Source: RGIG9115 sp045648165
GTDB taxonomy: Bacteria > Bacillota > Clostridia > UBA1381
Direction of reading: 5' to 3'
NCBI GenBank assembly: GCA_045648165.1
Contig: JAZRNL010000008.1
Coordinates: 70,384 to 134,383 of the forward strand
DNA length: 64,000 bases
This document shows positions 15,591 to 24,344 of this stretch, piece after piece; positions within the stretch are counted from its first letter, which is position 1; each line of letters starts with the position of its first letter. The notes below the pieces were generated by a model that worked only from the letters and a program-made list of their open reading frames with translations, did no database searches and was not told the DNA's origin. The position numbers were made by a program, and so were the translations under genes.

Positions 15591-17189
15591 TTATTTCTTT
15601 CTTGTGTAGTCAGGCAAAAGTTTGGGTGAAGCTACTTGAGTATCAATGCCTGCATCAGAAATTTCTTTTTCGAATTTCTCAATATGTGAGAGTGAAAGCT
15701 TACCTACATTTACATTCTTAGCTTTTGCCGCAGCATTCTGACCAGCACTTCTGCCAAATACAATTATATCCAGCAGAGAATTACCCATAAGTCTGTTCTT
15801 ACCGTGAATTCCGCCAACTGCTTCGCCTGCAACAAATAAGTTTTCTACATTAGTTGTCATACAGTCTGCAGTAATGTCAAGACCGCCGTTCTGATAGTGA
15901 AGTGTGGGATAAACCAAAATAGGCTCTTTTCGGATATCTATGCCGTATTTTTCAAACATACGCATCATAGCCGGAATTCTCTTCTCTATAGTTCCTTCCC
16001 CACCGATTTTTTCTATCATCGGGGTATCAAGCCAAACACCTTCACCACTTCCGGTATCTACACCATTACCTCTTTCAGAACATTCACGAATAATAGAAGC
16101 CGCAGCAACATCACGTGTTTCAAGGGGATGCATAAACACTTCACCATTCTGGTTAACAAGTTTTGCACCAAGTGAGCGGACTTTTTCAGTAACAAGTGCA
16201 CCAAAAATCTGTTCCGGATAAGCAACACCTGTGGGGTGATACTGAAGTGTTTCAGCATAAAGAAGCTTTGCACCTGCGCGGTATCCGAGAACAAGACCAT
16301 CTGCAGTTGCTCCGTAGTGATTTGATGTTGGGAATCCCTGATAATGCATACGACCTGCGCCGCCTGTTGCAATGATAACTGTTTTTGCTTTTGCAACCAG
16401 GAGCTCTTTTGTTTCCATATTCATAAGAACAGCTCCGGCCGCATTACCGTTTTCATCAAGAATAAGTTCGATTGCGGAAGTGAAATCAACCACGGGGATA
16501 TTACGGTTTAAAACTTCGTCACGTAGAGTTCTCATGATTTCAGCACCGGAATAATCCTTTGCCGCATGCATTCTCTTTCTTGAAGTACCGCCGCCGTGAG
16601 TTGTTACCATTGTTCCGTCAGCTTCTTTGTCGAATTCAACACCTAAATTACTAAGCCACAAAATAGCCTCTGGCGCATCACAAACGAGCTTTGATAAGAG
16701 CTCTCTTTTTGCAGCAAAATGTCCGCCACCGAAAGCATCAACAAAATGGATTGCAGGAGAATCGTTTGGCTTATCAGCCGCCTGAATACCGCCTTCAGCC
16801 ATCATTGTATTTGCATCACCCATTCTGAGCTTTGTAACAATCATAACATCAGCACCGGCTTCGTGAGCTTCAATTGCCGCAGATGTACCCGCACCGCCAC
16901 CACCGATGATTAAAACATCAGTTTCGTAATCGGGTTTTGTGAGGTCAACGCTGTCTTTTGTTATGCGGCTGTGTGCCTGTAAAATTTCAGCAAGTTCTGT
17001 TGGAACCTTATCTCCCTTATTAGGGCCGATTTTTAAAACATCAAATTCGTCCTTTTTATAGTCCGGATGAAAAGCCGCAAGCAAATCTTCTTTCTGCTTT
17101 GCAGTCATACGATCCGGTTCTAATGCAATATTTTTTTCTCTTGCCGCTTCAACCGCCGCAATAGACTTTTGAAATTTTTCCGAATACAT
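15591..17189 (-). CDS. Soluble fumarate reductase flavoprotein subunit (FrdA/TfrA type)
   Basis: A 532-residue FAD protein of the fumarate reductase/succinate dehydrogenase family. After an unusual N-terminal extension of about 88 residues comes the dinucleotide fold DVLIIGGGGAGTSAAIEA. Active-site signatures are HGGGTSRKRMHAAKD (FAD attachment/binding region), ETLQYHPTGVAYP, the arginine of ETRDVAAASIIRE (proton donor in the family), PTLHYQNGGL and HGKNRLMGNSLLDIIVFG. All substrate-binding His and Arg positions are kept. A 4Fe-4S/2Fe-2S partner follows upstream in the operon and there is no membrane anchor gene. Context with fumarase, malate dehydrogenase and Flx-Hdr points to fumarate reduction rather than succinate oxidation. 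Confidence 0.88.
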   Translation of the reverse strand: MYSEKFQKSIAAVEAAREKNIALEPDRMTAKQKEDLLAAFHPDYKKDEFDVLKIGPNKGDKVPTELAEILQAHSRITKDSVDLTKPDYETDVLIIGGGGAGTSAAIEAHEAGADVMIVTKLRMGDANTMMAEGGIQAADKPNDSPAIHFVDAFGGGHFAAKRELLSKLVCDAPEAILWLSNLGVEFDKEADGTMVTTHGGGTSRKRMHAAKDYSGAEIMRTLRDEVLNRNIPVVDFTSAIELILDENGNAAGAVLMNMETKELLVAKAKTVIIATGGAGRMHYQGFPTSNHYGATADGLVLGYRAGAKLLYAETLQYHPTGVAYPEQIFGALVTEKVRSLGAKLVNQNGEVFMHPLETRDVAAASIIRECSERGNGVDTGSGEGVWLDTPMIEKIGGEGTIEKRIPAMMRMFEKYGIDIRKEPILVYPTLHYQNGGLDITADCMTTNVENLFVAGEAVGGIHGKNRLMGNSLLDIIVFGRSAGQNAAAKAKNVNVGKLSLSHIEKFEKEISDAGIDTQVASPKLLPDYTRKK

Positions 17190-17202
17190 ATTCTTTTCCT
17201 CC

Positions 17203-17877
17203 TTACTTCTCTATTTCACGGGTGTTATAAAGCTCTTTCATTTCCTCAATTGGCTTTTGCATAAGAGCTTCTATAAGTTCTTTAAAATCACCATTTTCAA
17301 TTTCCTTAACGCGATCCTCTAAATGACCACATCCCGGAGCTAAATACTTTCCGTTAATTCTTCTGGCAAGCATCGCAACCTGAGGATGTGAAATTCCTGC
17401 GGGGCATCTTGAAGAACATACTCCACACATTACACAGTCAAAAGATTCCTCAGCACATTTTTCAAAATCACCGCGCTGTGCATAGGCAATATACTGCATA
17501 ACATTAAGTCCCTGAGTACAGCTTTTAGTGCAGGCCTTACAGCCGATACAAGCATAAATTTCGGGATAAAGCTGCATCATAACAGATTCATTTACAGGAA
17601 TGTTTTCAATATCATAGCCTTCCTTAACAAGCGGGAAGAAAGGAAGAGTTGCAATATACATATTGTCCTCAACCTTAGTCTGACAAGCAAGACAAGCTTT
17701 AAGCTCCTTATCGCCTTTTATGCGGTAAATAGTTGCACAGGCACCACAAAAACCGTTACGGCAGCCGCAACCGCGAACCAACTGGTATCCTGCATATTCC
17801 ATAGCGGTCATAATTGTTAAATTTTCGGGTACTTCATATTTTTTACCGAAAAGAAATATATTAACTAATTTTTCCAT
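17203..17877 (-). CDS. Fumarate reductase iron-sulfur subunit (FrdB/TfrB N-terminal type)
   Basis: A 224-residue iron-sulfur protein. A plant-type [2Fe-2S] domain uses C37, C39, C44, C47 and C62/C65 (RGCGCRNGFCGAC, ACLAC). Two clusters follow: CIGCKACTKSC (110-120) and CVMCGVCSSRCP (148-158), both with four cysteines in CxxCxxCxxxC spacing. It thus resembles the N-terminal half of methanogen thiol:fumarate reductase subunit B; the HdrB-like C-terminal half of that protein is absent, yet a separate HdrB is encoded in the same cluster. It should carry electrons to the flavoprotein encoded 13 bases downstream. Confidence 0.85.
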   Translation of the reverse strand: MEKLVNIFLFGKKYEVPENLTIMTAMEYAGYQLVRGCGCRNGFCGACATIYRIKGDKELKACLACQTKVEDNMYIATLPFFPLVKEGYDIENIPVNESVMMQLYPEIYACIGCKACTKSCTQGLNVMQYIAYAQRGDFEKCAEESFDCVMCGVCSSRCPAGISHPQVAMLARRINGKYLAPGCGHLEDRVKEIENGDFKELIEALMQKPIEEMKELYNTREIEK

Positions 17878-17889
17878 GTTACCTCTCCT

Positions 17890-18723
17890 TTAATACTCAT
17901 CCGGAAGCTCATCAAGCTCATCACATCTGAAAACCGGACCGTCTTTGCACACATATTTTGCACCAACATTACATCTTCCGCATTTGCCGACACCACACTT
18001 CATTCTAAGCTCAAGCGTTGTGTAAATCTGCGTTTTATCAAAACCAAGTTCACAAAGTCCATCCAAAGTAAACTTAATCATAATAGGAGGGCCGCAAAGA
18101 ACTGCTGTTTTATTTGTGTCAAAGCCGAGTTTCTTTACATAATTGGGAACAAATCCAACATGACCATCCCACCCATCTTGGGGATTGTCAATAGTAAGAT
18201 GAACCTTTACGCCTGCATCCTGTGACCACTCATCAATGATTTCTTTATAATCAAGCAAATCATCCTTACTTCTTGAACCGTAAACTATATCAATTTCACC
18301 ATAGCGGTCACGATAATGTCTGCAATAATTAATTACGGAGCGAAGTGGTGCAAGACCAACACCACCTGCAATAAACAACAGGTTTTTGCCTGCAAATACA
18401 TCATCAACAGGGAACGGTTTTCCGTATGGGCCTCTGATTGTTATCTGCTGACCAACCTCTGCCTGATGTAGCCAGTCGGTTACGCATCCGCATTTTTTAA
18501 TAGAAAATTCCATATACTCTTCGTTCGTGGGAGAAGACGTTATAGAAAACATTGCTTCTCCAACTCCGGGGACAGAAAGCATAGCACACTGACCGGGACG
18601 ATGGTCAAAAGCTTTTTTGCCATCAGGCAAAACAACTCTGAAGGTTTTGATATCAGGAGTGTCGATACGAACATCAGTTATAACACCGACTTTTGGTATT
18701 AAAGTTTCTTCTCTGTTATTCAC
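17890..18723 (-). CDS. flxA: FlxA-like NAD(H)-binding flavoprotein (ferredoxin-reductase fold)
   Basis: A 277-residue FAD- and NAD-binding reductase of the sulfhydrogenase gamma / PyrK / FlxA group. The FAD-binding barrel (RPGQCAMLSVPGVGEAMFSI) is followed by the NAD domain (LLFIAGGVGLAPLRSVINYC, VYGSRSKDDLLDY, AVLCGPPIMIKFT) and a C-terminal [2Fe-2S] site (LRMKCGVGKCGRCNVGAKYV, then CKDGP). It overlaps flxB by four bases. In FlxABCD-HdrABC complexes this subunit takes hydride from NADH and feeds HdrA through FlxD, so here it is the probable NADH entry point. Confidence 0.88.
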   Translation of the reverse strand: MNNREETLIPKVGVITDVRIDTPDIKTFRVVLPDGKKAFDHRPGQCAMLSVPGVGEAMFSITSSPTNEEYMEFSIKKCGCVTDWLHQAEVGQQITIRGPYGKPFPVDDVFAGKNLLFIAGGVGLAPLRSVINYCRHYRDRYGEIDIVYGSRSKDDLLDYKEIIDEWSQDAGVKVHLTIDNPQDGWDGHVGFVPNYVKKLGFDTNKTAVLCGPPIMIKFTLDGLCELGFDKTQIYTTLELRMKCGVGKCGRCNVGAKYVCKDGPVFRCDELDELPDEY

Positions 18724-19745
18724 TTATCATCCCCTCCAATCTTTCTCATTACTTTAACAATATTCATAGAAATAGGGCACTTAGCAAGACATCTTCCGCA
18801 ACCTACACAACTGAAAAGACCATTATTGTTTTCAGGATAATAAACAAGTTTGTGCATAAATCTCTGACGAAAACGTTCTTTTTGGGTAAGTCTGTTATTT
18901 CCATGAGCCATTTTTGTGAAATCCGAATACATACAAGAATCCCAACATCTGAATCTTATAACGCCTTTGCCCGTATTAAAATCTTTAATATCATAGCACT
19001 GACAAGTGGGACATACGAAAGTACAGGTTCCGCATCCGAGACAAGCTGATGACAATTCTTCCCACTCAGGATTGTTGAAAAACGCATCGGTTTTTCCACC
19101 GCCGAAAGAGTTGGTGGTGAGGTCTTTAAGGGGAAGCTTGTTCATAATCTTTGAAATCTTTTCCTTCTGCTCATTAACCTTAGTTTCATCACATTCATCG
19201 GTAAAAGAAACAATCTTTTCTAAAAGAGCTTCTCCCTTTGACGTGTTAGCCTTAAAGAAAATCTCGTCTTCTGTTTTCCATGTTGTAACGTCGCCCTCAG
19301 GTTCTTCTGGAGAAATTCCAAAAGTTTTGCAAAAGCATGTTTCTGCCGGCTTTGCACAAGCAGTAGACACAATAACACCTTTTTGGCGCCTTGAAGCATA
19401 GTAGCTGTCAACAGGCTCGGTGAGGAATACTCTGTCTAAAACCTCAAAGCTTTTTACATCACAAGCGCGCACTCCGAAAACAACAAAATCTTCTGCTTCG
19501 CGTCGATTGTCAATAACTTCAATGTTTTTACCCTCTGTTTTAAATTCCATCAAATTTTCCATTTGAGGAAAGAAGAAATCCTTTGGACTTCTTACAGTAT
19601 TTAAAGCATCGCTCCATAAAACGCCATTTTCCCACTGTTTGTAAACAGCACTTCCGTCATTATCATTAGCAGGAATATATAGCTTTGCGGTTTTTGCGAT
19701 TTCTTCAAAAACCGCATTTATTTTATCAAGAGAACATTTACGCAT
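18720..19745 (-). CDS. flxB: FlxB-like 4Fe-4S dicluster protein
   Basis: A protein of 341 residues related to the beta subunit of sulfhydrogenases and to FlxB. The N-terminal domain has the FGVRACDVKSFEVLDRVFL motif and two cysteine sets in the middle (STACAKPAETCFC), and the C-terminal region has two ferredoxin motifs, CLGCGTCTFVCPTCQCYDI and CVGCGRCLAKCPI. The ATG at 19745 is chosen because AGGAGG stands seven bases upstream; a longer reading would overlap flxC by 35 bases instead of eight. It presumably conducts electrons between FlxA and FlxC/FlxD. Confidence 0.85.
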   Translation of the reverse strand: MRKCSLDKINAVFEEIAKTAKLYIPANDNDGSAVYKQWENGVLWSDALNTVRSPKDFFFPQMENLMEFKTEGKNIEVIDNRREAEDFVVFGVRACDVKSFEVLDRVFLTEPVDSYYASRRQKGVIVSTACAKPAETCFCKTFGISPEEPEGDVTTWKTEDEIFFKANTSKGEALLEKIVSFTDECDETKVNEQKEKISKIMNKLPLKDLTTNSFGGGKTDAFFNNPEWEELSSACLGCGTCTFVCPTCQCYDIKDFNTGKGVIRFRCWDSCMYSDFTKMAHGNNRLTQKERFRQRFMHKLVYYPENNNGLFSCVGCGRCLAKCPISMNIVKVMRKIGGDDK

Positions 19746-20736
19746 CAATATCCCTCCTGTCAAACACTTCACCGGGCTCTAAATCCTCAGTGGTATAATC
19801 TACAAGCGGAGCTCTTGATCCAACTTCTGCTCCTGCCTGGTATTCACCATAAAATTCGTTAATATCTTTAATAAACTTACGGTTTAAAAGATGAAGTGGA
19901 ATATTTTGCGGGCAAACTCTTGAACATTCTCCGCAATCTGTACATCTGCCTGCTACATGATATGCTCTTATAATATGGAACATTTTCTCTTCGAAGCTAT
20001 TGGCAGGTGCTTTATTTTCAACGCCGGATGCAGGATTGTCAAACACGCACTTTTCACATGTACATGCAGGACAGGCATCACGGCAAGCATTACAACGGAT
20101 GCAACGTGAAAGCTCATTCTGCCAGAATTCAAATCTCTCATCCGAAGTCATCGCCTCGATTTTTGCCACCTCATCAAATCGTGACGAATCAACAACTTCG
20201 CCTTCATCACCCATAAGCTCGTCGTAAGCTACGTGTTTTTTACTCTTACAATTTATGCAACGTTCCAGAAGTACATCCTTTGCAGAAACTGAAACAGCCT
20301 TATCTTCATAAATTGTTGTGATAAGAAGATTTTCGCCATCTGAGGCAACCTCGCTTATTCCCTCACCTGTTACGGCTTTCAGTTTTGAAATATCAACCAT
20401 CCCTTCGCAAGGAATACCAACTGCATAAACCTTTTCGCGATCGAAACGGTGTTCAGTTAAAAGTTGATTAAAGCTATAGGTATCGCAAGGCTTTAAGAAA
20501 ATAAGGATTTTACCTTCAAATCTATCTGTCTTTGAAACGAGATATTTTGAAAAATTCACTCCGCAAAAATCATTCCAGACAAAATTATCTTTTAAATCTT
20601 CTCCGGTTGTGAACATTTTAGGTGTTACATCGTAACCGAATTCGCCCTTACTCCATCCAAGAACTGCTGTAACAGTACCGTTTGAAAGCAGAGAAACTGC
20701 TTTATCTATTAACTGATTTTGTGTTATCTTTTGCAT
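19738..20736 (-). CDS. flxC: FlxC-like 4Fe-4S protein
   Basis: A 332-residue iron-sulfur protein with a paralogous relation to flxB in layout: an N-terminal cofactor-domain region (FLKPCDTYSFNQLLTEHRFD, GIPCEGM), a CINCKSKKH cysteine pair, then CIRCNACRDACPACTCEKC and CTDCGECSRVCPQNIP. The duplicated FlxB/FlxC arrangement next to a MvhD homologue and HdrA matches the FlxABCD-HdrABC gene order described in Desulfovibrio. It overlaps mvhD by 13 bases and flxB by eight. Confidence 0.82.
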   Translation of the reverse strand: MQKITQNQLIDKAVSLLSNGTVTAVLGWSKGEFGYDVTPKMFTTGEDLKDNFVWNDFCGVNFSKYLVSKTDRFEGKILIFLKPCDTYSFNQLLTEHRFDREKVYAVGIPCEGMVDISKLKAVTGEGISEVASDGENLLITTIYEDKAVSVSAKDVLLERCINCKSKKHVAYDELMGDEGEVVDSSRFDEVAKIEAMTSDERFEFWQNELSRCIRCNACRDACPACTCEKCVFDNPASGVENKAPANSFEEKMFHIIRAYHVAGRCTDCGECSRVCPQNIPLHLLNRKFIKDINEFYGEYQAGAEVGSRAPLVDYTTEDLEPGEVFDRRDIDA

Positions 20737-21158
20737 CGCAGATCCTCCAATCTCTTATTCTCTCCAAGTGCTGTAACTTTCTCAACAAAATCGTTCATTG
20801 TAGCTGCAAATTTTGCGCCTTCAGCTGCAGAAACCCATTCTACACGTGTACGCTCTTTTTCAATACCGAGAAAATCAAGCATAGAAAATAGTGCTGCCAT
20901 TCTTCTGCGTGTGTAGTAATTTCCGGATGTATAATGACAATCGCCGGGATGACAACCACATATAATAACTCCATCTGCACCTCTTTGGAATGCGCGAAGA
21001 ACAAACATAGGGTTAACGCGACATGAGCAAGGAACTCTTATAATTTTTACATCTGCCGGATAGTTAAGACGGTTGTTTCCTGCAAGGTCTGCACCGGCAT
21101 AAGAACACCAGTTACAACAAAAAGCAACAATTAAAGGTTTATGTTCATTTACTTGCAT
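20724..21158 (-). CDS. mvhD: FlxD/MvhD-type [2Fe-2S] electron-transfer subunit
   Basis: A 144-residue MvhD-family protein. The conserved five cysteines appear as AFCCNWCSYAGADLAG, RVPCSCRVNP and CGCHPGDCHYTSGN; these bind the [2Fe-2S] cluster that hands electrons to the HdrA flavin. It overlaps hdrA by ten bases upstream and flxC by 13 downstream. No MvhA/MvhG hydrogenase subunits are nearby, so the input is FlxABC (NADH) rather than hydrogen. Confidence 0.92.
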   Translation of the reverse strand: MQVNEHKPLIVAFCCNWCSYAGADLAGNNRLNYPADVKIIRVPCSCRVNPMFVLRAFQRGADGVIICGCHPGDCHYTSGNYYTRRRMAALFSMLDFLGIEKERTRVEWVSAAEGAKFAATMNDFVEKVTALGENKRLEDLRCKR

Positions 21159-23143
21159 ATTGCATCCACCTCCGCCATAATTTGATTACTTGCAAATCCG
21201 TTCAAGTCCATTGCACCTGACGGGCATGCAACAGTACAAGCGCCACAACCCTGGCAAACTGCAGGATTAACAACGGCAACTCGTCTTACCTTAGTTGTTC
21301 TGTCAGGCATACGGAACTCTTTATCTTCATAAGTGATAGCTCCGTAAGGACAAACTCTCTCACAAGAAGAACATCCGTTACACATAAGTTCATTTGAATG
21401 AGCTACACAGGGATTTCCTGTTAATTTATCCTTTGCAAGAAGTCCGATAACCTTAGAAGCTGCCGCACCAGCCTGAGAAACTGTTTCAGGAATATCCTTA
21501 GGTCCCTGACAAGCACCCGACAGGAATACACCTGCAGTAGGGCTTTCTACCGGACGAAGCTTCGGATGAGCTTCTGTAAAGAAGTCGTTTGTATCCATAC
21601 TCGCTGTAAGCATAGTTGCAAGAGGACGCGCGGATTTATCAGGCTCGATAGCCGCCGCAAGAACCACCAGGTCGGCATCGATATGAAGCTGTTTATTATC
21701 AATAAGGTCAGAAGCCTGAACTTTTAGTTTATCACCCTCAGGAGTAACCTTGCCAACCATACCTTTAACATATTTTACACCATATTCCTCGACTGCGCGG
21801 CGATAAAATTCATCAAAGTTCTTACCGGGAGTTCTAACGTCTATATAGAACACATAAACCTCGGTATCAGGATACTTATCTCTCACGAGCATTGCGTGCT
21901 TGGCTGTGTACATACAACAAATTTTTGAGCAATACTCTTTACCCTTTTCGGCACAAGCATCGCATCTTGAACCTACACACTGAACGAATACGATAGTTTT
22001 GGGGGACTTTCCGTCCGAAGGTCTTTCAAGGTGACCTGCAGTAGGACCTGCCGCATTTGTAAGACGTTCAAATTCAAGGGATGTAATAACATCTTTAGAC
22101 TGATTGTAGGCAAACTCATCAAATTTATCCATACTGATTGGATTAAAGCCAGTTGCAACAACAATCGCACCATATTTTTCATTAATATATTCATCTTTTT
22201 GAGTGTAATCAATAGCACCAGCCGCACAAACTCTTGCACAAAGACCGCATTTACCATTTTTAAGCATATTACATGCATTGGGATCGATTGTAGCAACCTT
22301 CGGAACTGCCTGTGCAAAAGGAATATATATAGCACTTCTGTTATCCATTCCAAGGTTAAACTCGTTAGGAACCTTCTTCATAGGACACTTTTCAACACAA
22401 GCGCCGCATCCGGTACATATATCTTCCTTTACATATCGTGCATTTTTCTTGATAGTTACATCAAAGTTTCCTACAAAACCTTTGATTTCTGATACTTCGC
22501 TGTACGAGAAAATGCGAATGTTTTCATTTTGGGCAACATCCACCATTTTCGGTGTTAGAATACATGCCGCACAGTCAAGTGTAGGGAATGTTTTATCAAG
22601 CTGAGCCATTTTCCCGCCGATTGTAGGCTTTGTTTCAACAATGTCAACAGGAAATCCTGCATCAGCTATATCAAGTGCTGTCTGGATACCTGCTATTCCA
22701 CCGCCTATAACAAGAGCTCTCTTTGTAACAGGTGATTCACCCGGTGTAAGCGGAGTGTTTAAGTTGACCTTAGCAACAGCCGCTTTGCCGAGAATAATAG
22801 CTTTTTCTGTTCCTGTGGGGATATCCTTATGCACCCAAGAACACTGCTCTCTTATATTCGCAATTTCAACCATATAAGGATTTAAGCCTGCGGCAGCTGC
22901 AGTTTTTCTGAAAGTTGCCTCATGCATACGGGGTGAGCACGAACAAACAACAATGCCTGTAAGATTATGCTCTTTTACCGCTTCCTTAATCATGTCTTGT
23001 CCTGCCTGAGAACACATATACTGATAGTCGGTGGAAAAGACAACACCGGGTTCGCTTTTCAAGGCTTCAGCTACTGCTTTTACATCAACTGTACCTGCAA
23101 TGTTGCTACCACACCAACATACAAAAACTCCAACTCTTTGCAT
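21149..23143 (-). CDS. hdrA: Heterodisulfide reductase subunit A homologue (bifurcating flavoprotein)
   Basis: A 664-residue HdrA. The N-terminal domain has the CWC motif (9-11) and CSCSPRMHEATF, then the FAD-binding VIGGGIAGIQTALDIA near 145-160, the CAAC pair at 191-194, an inserted ferredoxin domain (CTGCGACVEKCP and CGLCARVCAAGAID), the second half of the reductase domain (FVQCVGSRCDACAEKGKEYC), and a C-terminal two-cluster ferredoxin (CNGCSSCERVCPYGA, CQGCGACTVACPSGA). This is the full-length architecture whose FAD performs flavin-based electron bifurcation, with the ferredoxin domains as the low-potential outlet. Confidence 0.94.
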   Translation of the reverse strand: MQRVGVFVCWCGSNIAGTVDVKAVAEALKSEPGVVFSTDYQYMCSQAGQDMIKEAVKEHNLTGIVVCSCSPRMHEATFRKTAAAAGLNPYMVEIANIREQCSWVHKDIPTGTEKAIILGKAAVAKVNLNTPLTPGESPVTKRALVIGGGIAGIQTALDIADAGFPVDIVETKPTIGGKMAQLDKTFPTLDCAACILTPKMVDVAQNENIRIFSYSEVSEIKGFVGNFDVTIKKNARYVKEDICTGCGACVEKCPMKKVPNEFNLGMDNRSAIYIPFAQAVPKVATIDPNACNMLKNGKCGLCARVCAAGAIDYTQKDEYINEKYGAIVVATGFNPISMDKFDEFAYNQSKDVITSLEFERLTNAAGPTAGHLERPSDGKSPKTIVFVQCVGSRCDACAEKGKEYCSKICCMYTAKHAMLVRDKYPDTEVYVFYIDVRTPGKNFDEFYRRAVEEYGVKYVKGMVGKVTPEGDKLKVQASDLIDNKQLHIDADLVVLAAAIEPDKSARPLATMLTASMDTNDFFTEAHPKLRPVESPTAGVFLSGACQGPKDIPETVSQAGAAASKVIGLLAKDKLTGNPCVAHSNELMCNGCSSCERVCPYGAITYEDKEFRMPDRTTKVRRVAVVNPAVCQGCGACTVACPSGAMDLNGFASNQIMAEVDAICK

Positions 23144-23159
23144 TTTTGTCTACTCCCCC

Positions 23160-23546
23160 TTACTTACTATATTTTCTGAATGCACTGACCAGAAGTTGTT
23201 GCGGAACATCTTCATCCAGAAGTGCCGGAACATCGTTTGCAGTCATTCTGTTTTCACCCTGTTTTCTTATAGCACTAAGGCGAACAGCTTCAACTAATTT
23301 AGCAGGCTCAACGCCTCTCGGGCATCTGTCGATGCAAGCAAAACAAGATAAGCATTTATATAATGATTCTGATTTTAAAAGCGGCTGTATATCTCCGCTC
23401 TCAACCATACTTACAAACTGATGGGGATGATACTCCATCTCATTGTAAGCAGGACAGGTAGCAGAGCATTTTCCGCATTTCATACATTTTTTAGGATTTA
23501 CTCCACTTTGACGGATTAACTCCTCACGAAGATACTTATTATTCAT
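23160..23546 (-). CDS. hdrC: Heterodisulfide reductase subunit C homologue
   Basis: A 128-residue ferredoxin-like subunit with two 4Fe-4S motifs, CMKCGKCSATCP (about residues 21-32) and CLSCFACIDRCPRG (about 65-78), separated by the family's helical spacer (HPHQFVSMVESGD). HdrC wires HdrA to HdrB. It overlaps hdrB slightly and stands 16 bases before hdrA. Length and motif spacing are ordinary for soluble HdrC; there is no membrane cytochrome. Confidence 0.92.
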   Translation of the reverse strand: MNNKYLREELIRQSGVNPKKCMKCGKCSATCPAYNEMEYHPHQFVSMVESGDIQPLLKSESLYKCLSCFACIDRCPRGVEPAKLVEAVRLSAIRKQGENRMTANDVPALLDEDVPQQLLVSAFRKYSK

Positions 23547-24330
23547 TTGTATCCTCCTTTACTCCAAGTGCTTCTGCTAAAAGCTCGGTGAAATAAACAA
23601 CCGGTATATCAGCACCGTTTTTCTCAAGATTGTATTTACAAAGAGGACAAGCTGTTATAATCATTTCAGCTCCCTGCGCTTTAGCATTGGCTACTACAGA
23701 ATTACTGCTCTTTTTTGCTAAATCCGGACTTTCAACGCTAACATATCCTCCACAACACTCATTGCGTTTTGCAAAGATTACAGGCTCTGCTCCCAAAGCC
23801 TTTATGAAATTTTCCATAATACTTGGGTTTTCAGGATCGTCCATCTTCATAACACTGTTAGGTCTTAATAAAAGACAACCGTAATATGCTGCAATTTTCT
23901 TTCCTTTTAGCGGGTTTACAACCTTTTCGGCCAATTTATCAAACCCCACCAAATCGCGAAGCATTTCAAGATAGTGATAAACCTCGGTTTCTCCAAAATA
24001 TTCGCCGTCTTCTTGCATATAACGGTTTACTTTATCGGAAAACTCCTTGTCATTTTGCATAAAATAATTTGTTTGTTTAATAACATTATGGCAAGCTGAG
24101 CATACTGTAACTAAAGGCTGTTCTTTTAAAGAAGCATCCTTTAGAGCACGAACAGAAGAAAGCTTTGTCGCAACTTCATCTTTCGCGGTAGTAAATACTC
24201 CGCCGCAGCATTGCCAGTTTTCAATTTCTTCCAGTGTAACCCCTAAAGCTTCCGCAGATTTATATGCATACAAATCAAGGTCTTTTGCTTTATTTTTCAA
24301 GGTACAGCCGGGAAAATAACTAACCTTCAT
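23539..24330 (-). CDS. hdrB: Heterodisulfide reductase subunit B homologue
   Basis: A 263-residue protein with two complete CCG domains: C9, C41-C42 and C77xxC80 in the first, C152, C192-C193 and C228xxC231 in the second (PGC, NWQCCGG, CSACHN; YYGC, NECCGGY, CPLCKYN). In methanogens these bind the two noncubane clusters that reduce CoM-S-S-CoB. The ATG at 24330 has GGAGG upstream. Its natural substrate here is unclear, because CoM/CoB are not expected in Clostridia; with fumarate reductase genes in the same operon it may pass electrons to that enzyme. Confidence 0.92.
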   Translation of the reverse strand: MKVSYFPGCTLKNKAKDLDLYAYKSAEALGVTLEEIENWQCCGGVFTTAKDEVATKLSSVRALKDASLKEQPLVTVCSACHNVIKQTNYFMQNDKEFSDKVNRYMQEDGEYFGETEVYHYLEMLRDLVGFDKLAEKVVNPLKGKKIAAYYGCLLLRPNSVMKMDDPENPSIMENFIKALGAEPVIFAKRNECCGGYVSVESPDLAKKSSNSVVANAKAQGAEMIITACPLCKYNLEKNGADIPVVYFTELLAEALGVKEDTNE

Positions 24331-24344
24331 TTTATACCTCCAAA

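Noticed and set aside
17203..17877. Classical SdhB/FrdB with a 3Fe-4S cluster for quinone reduction
   Set aside because: Both C-terminal motifs have four cysteines in CxxCxxCxxxC spacing and no anchor subunit is encoded nearby.
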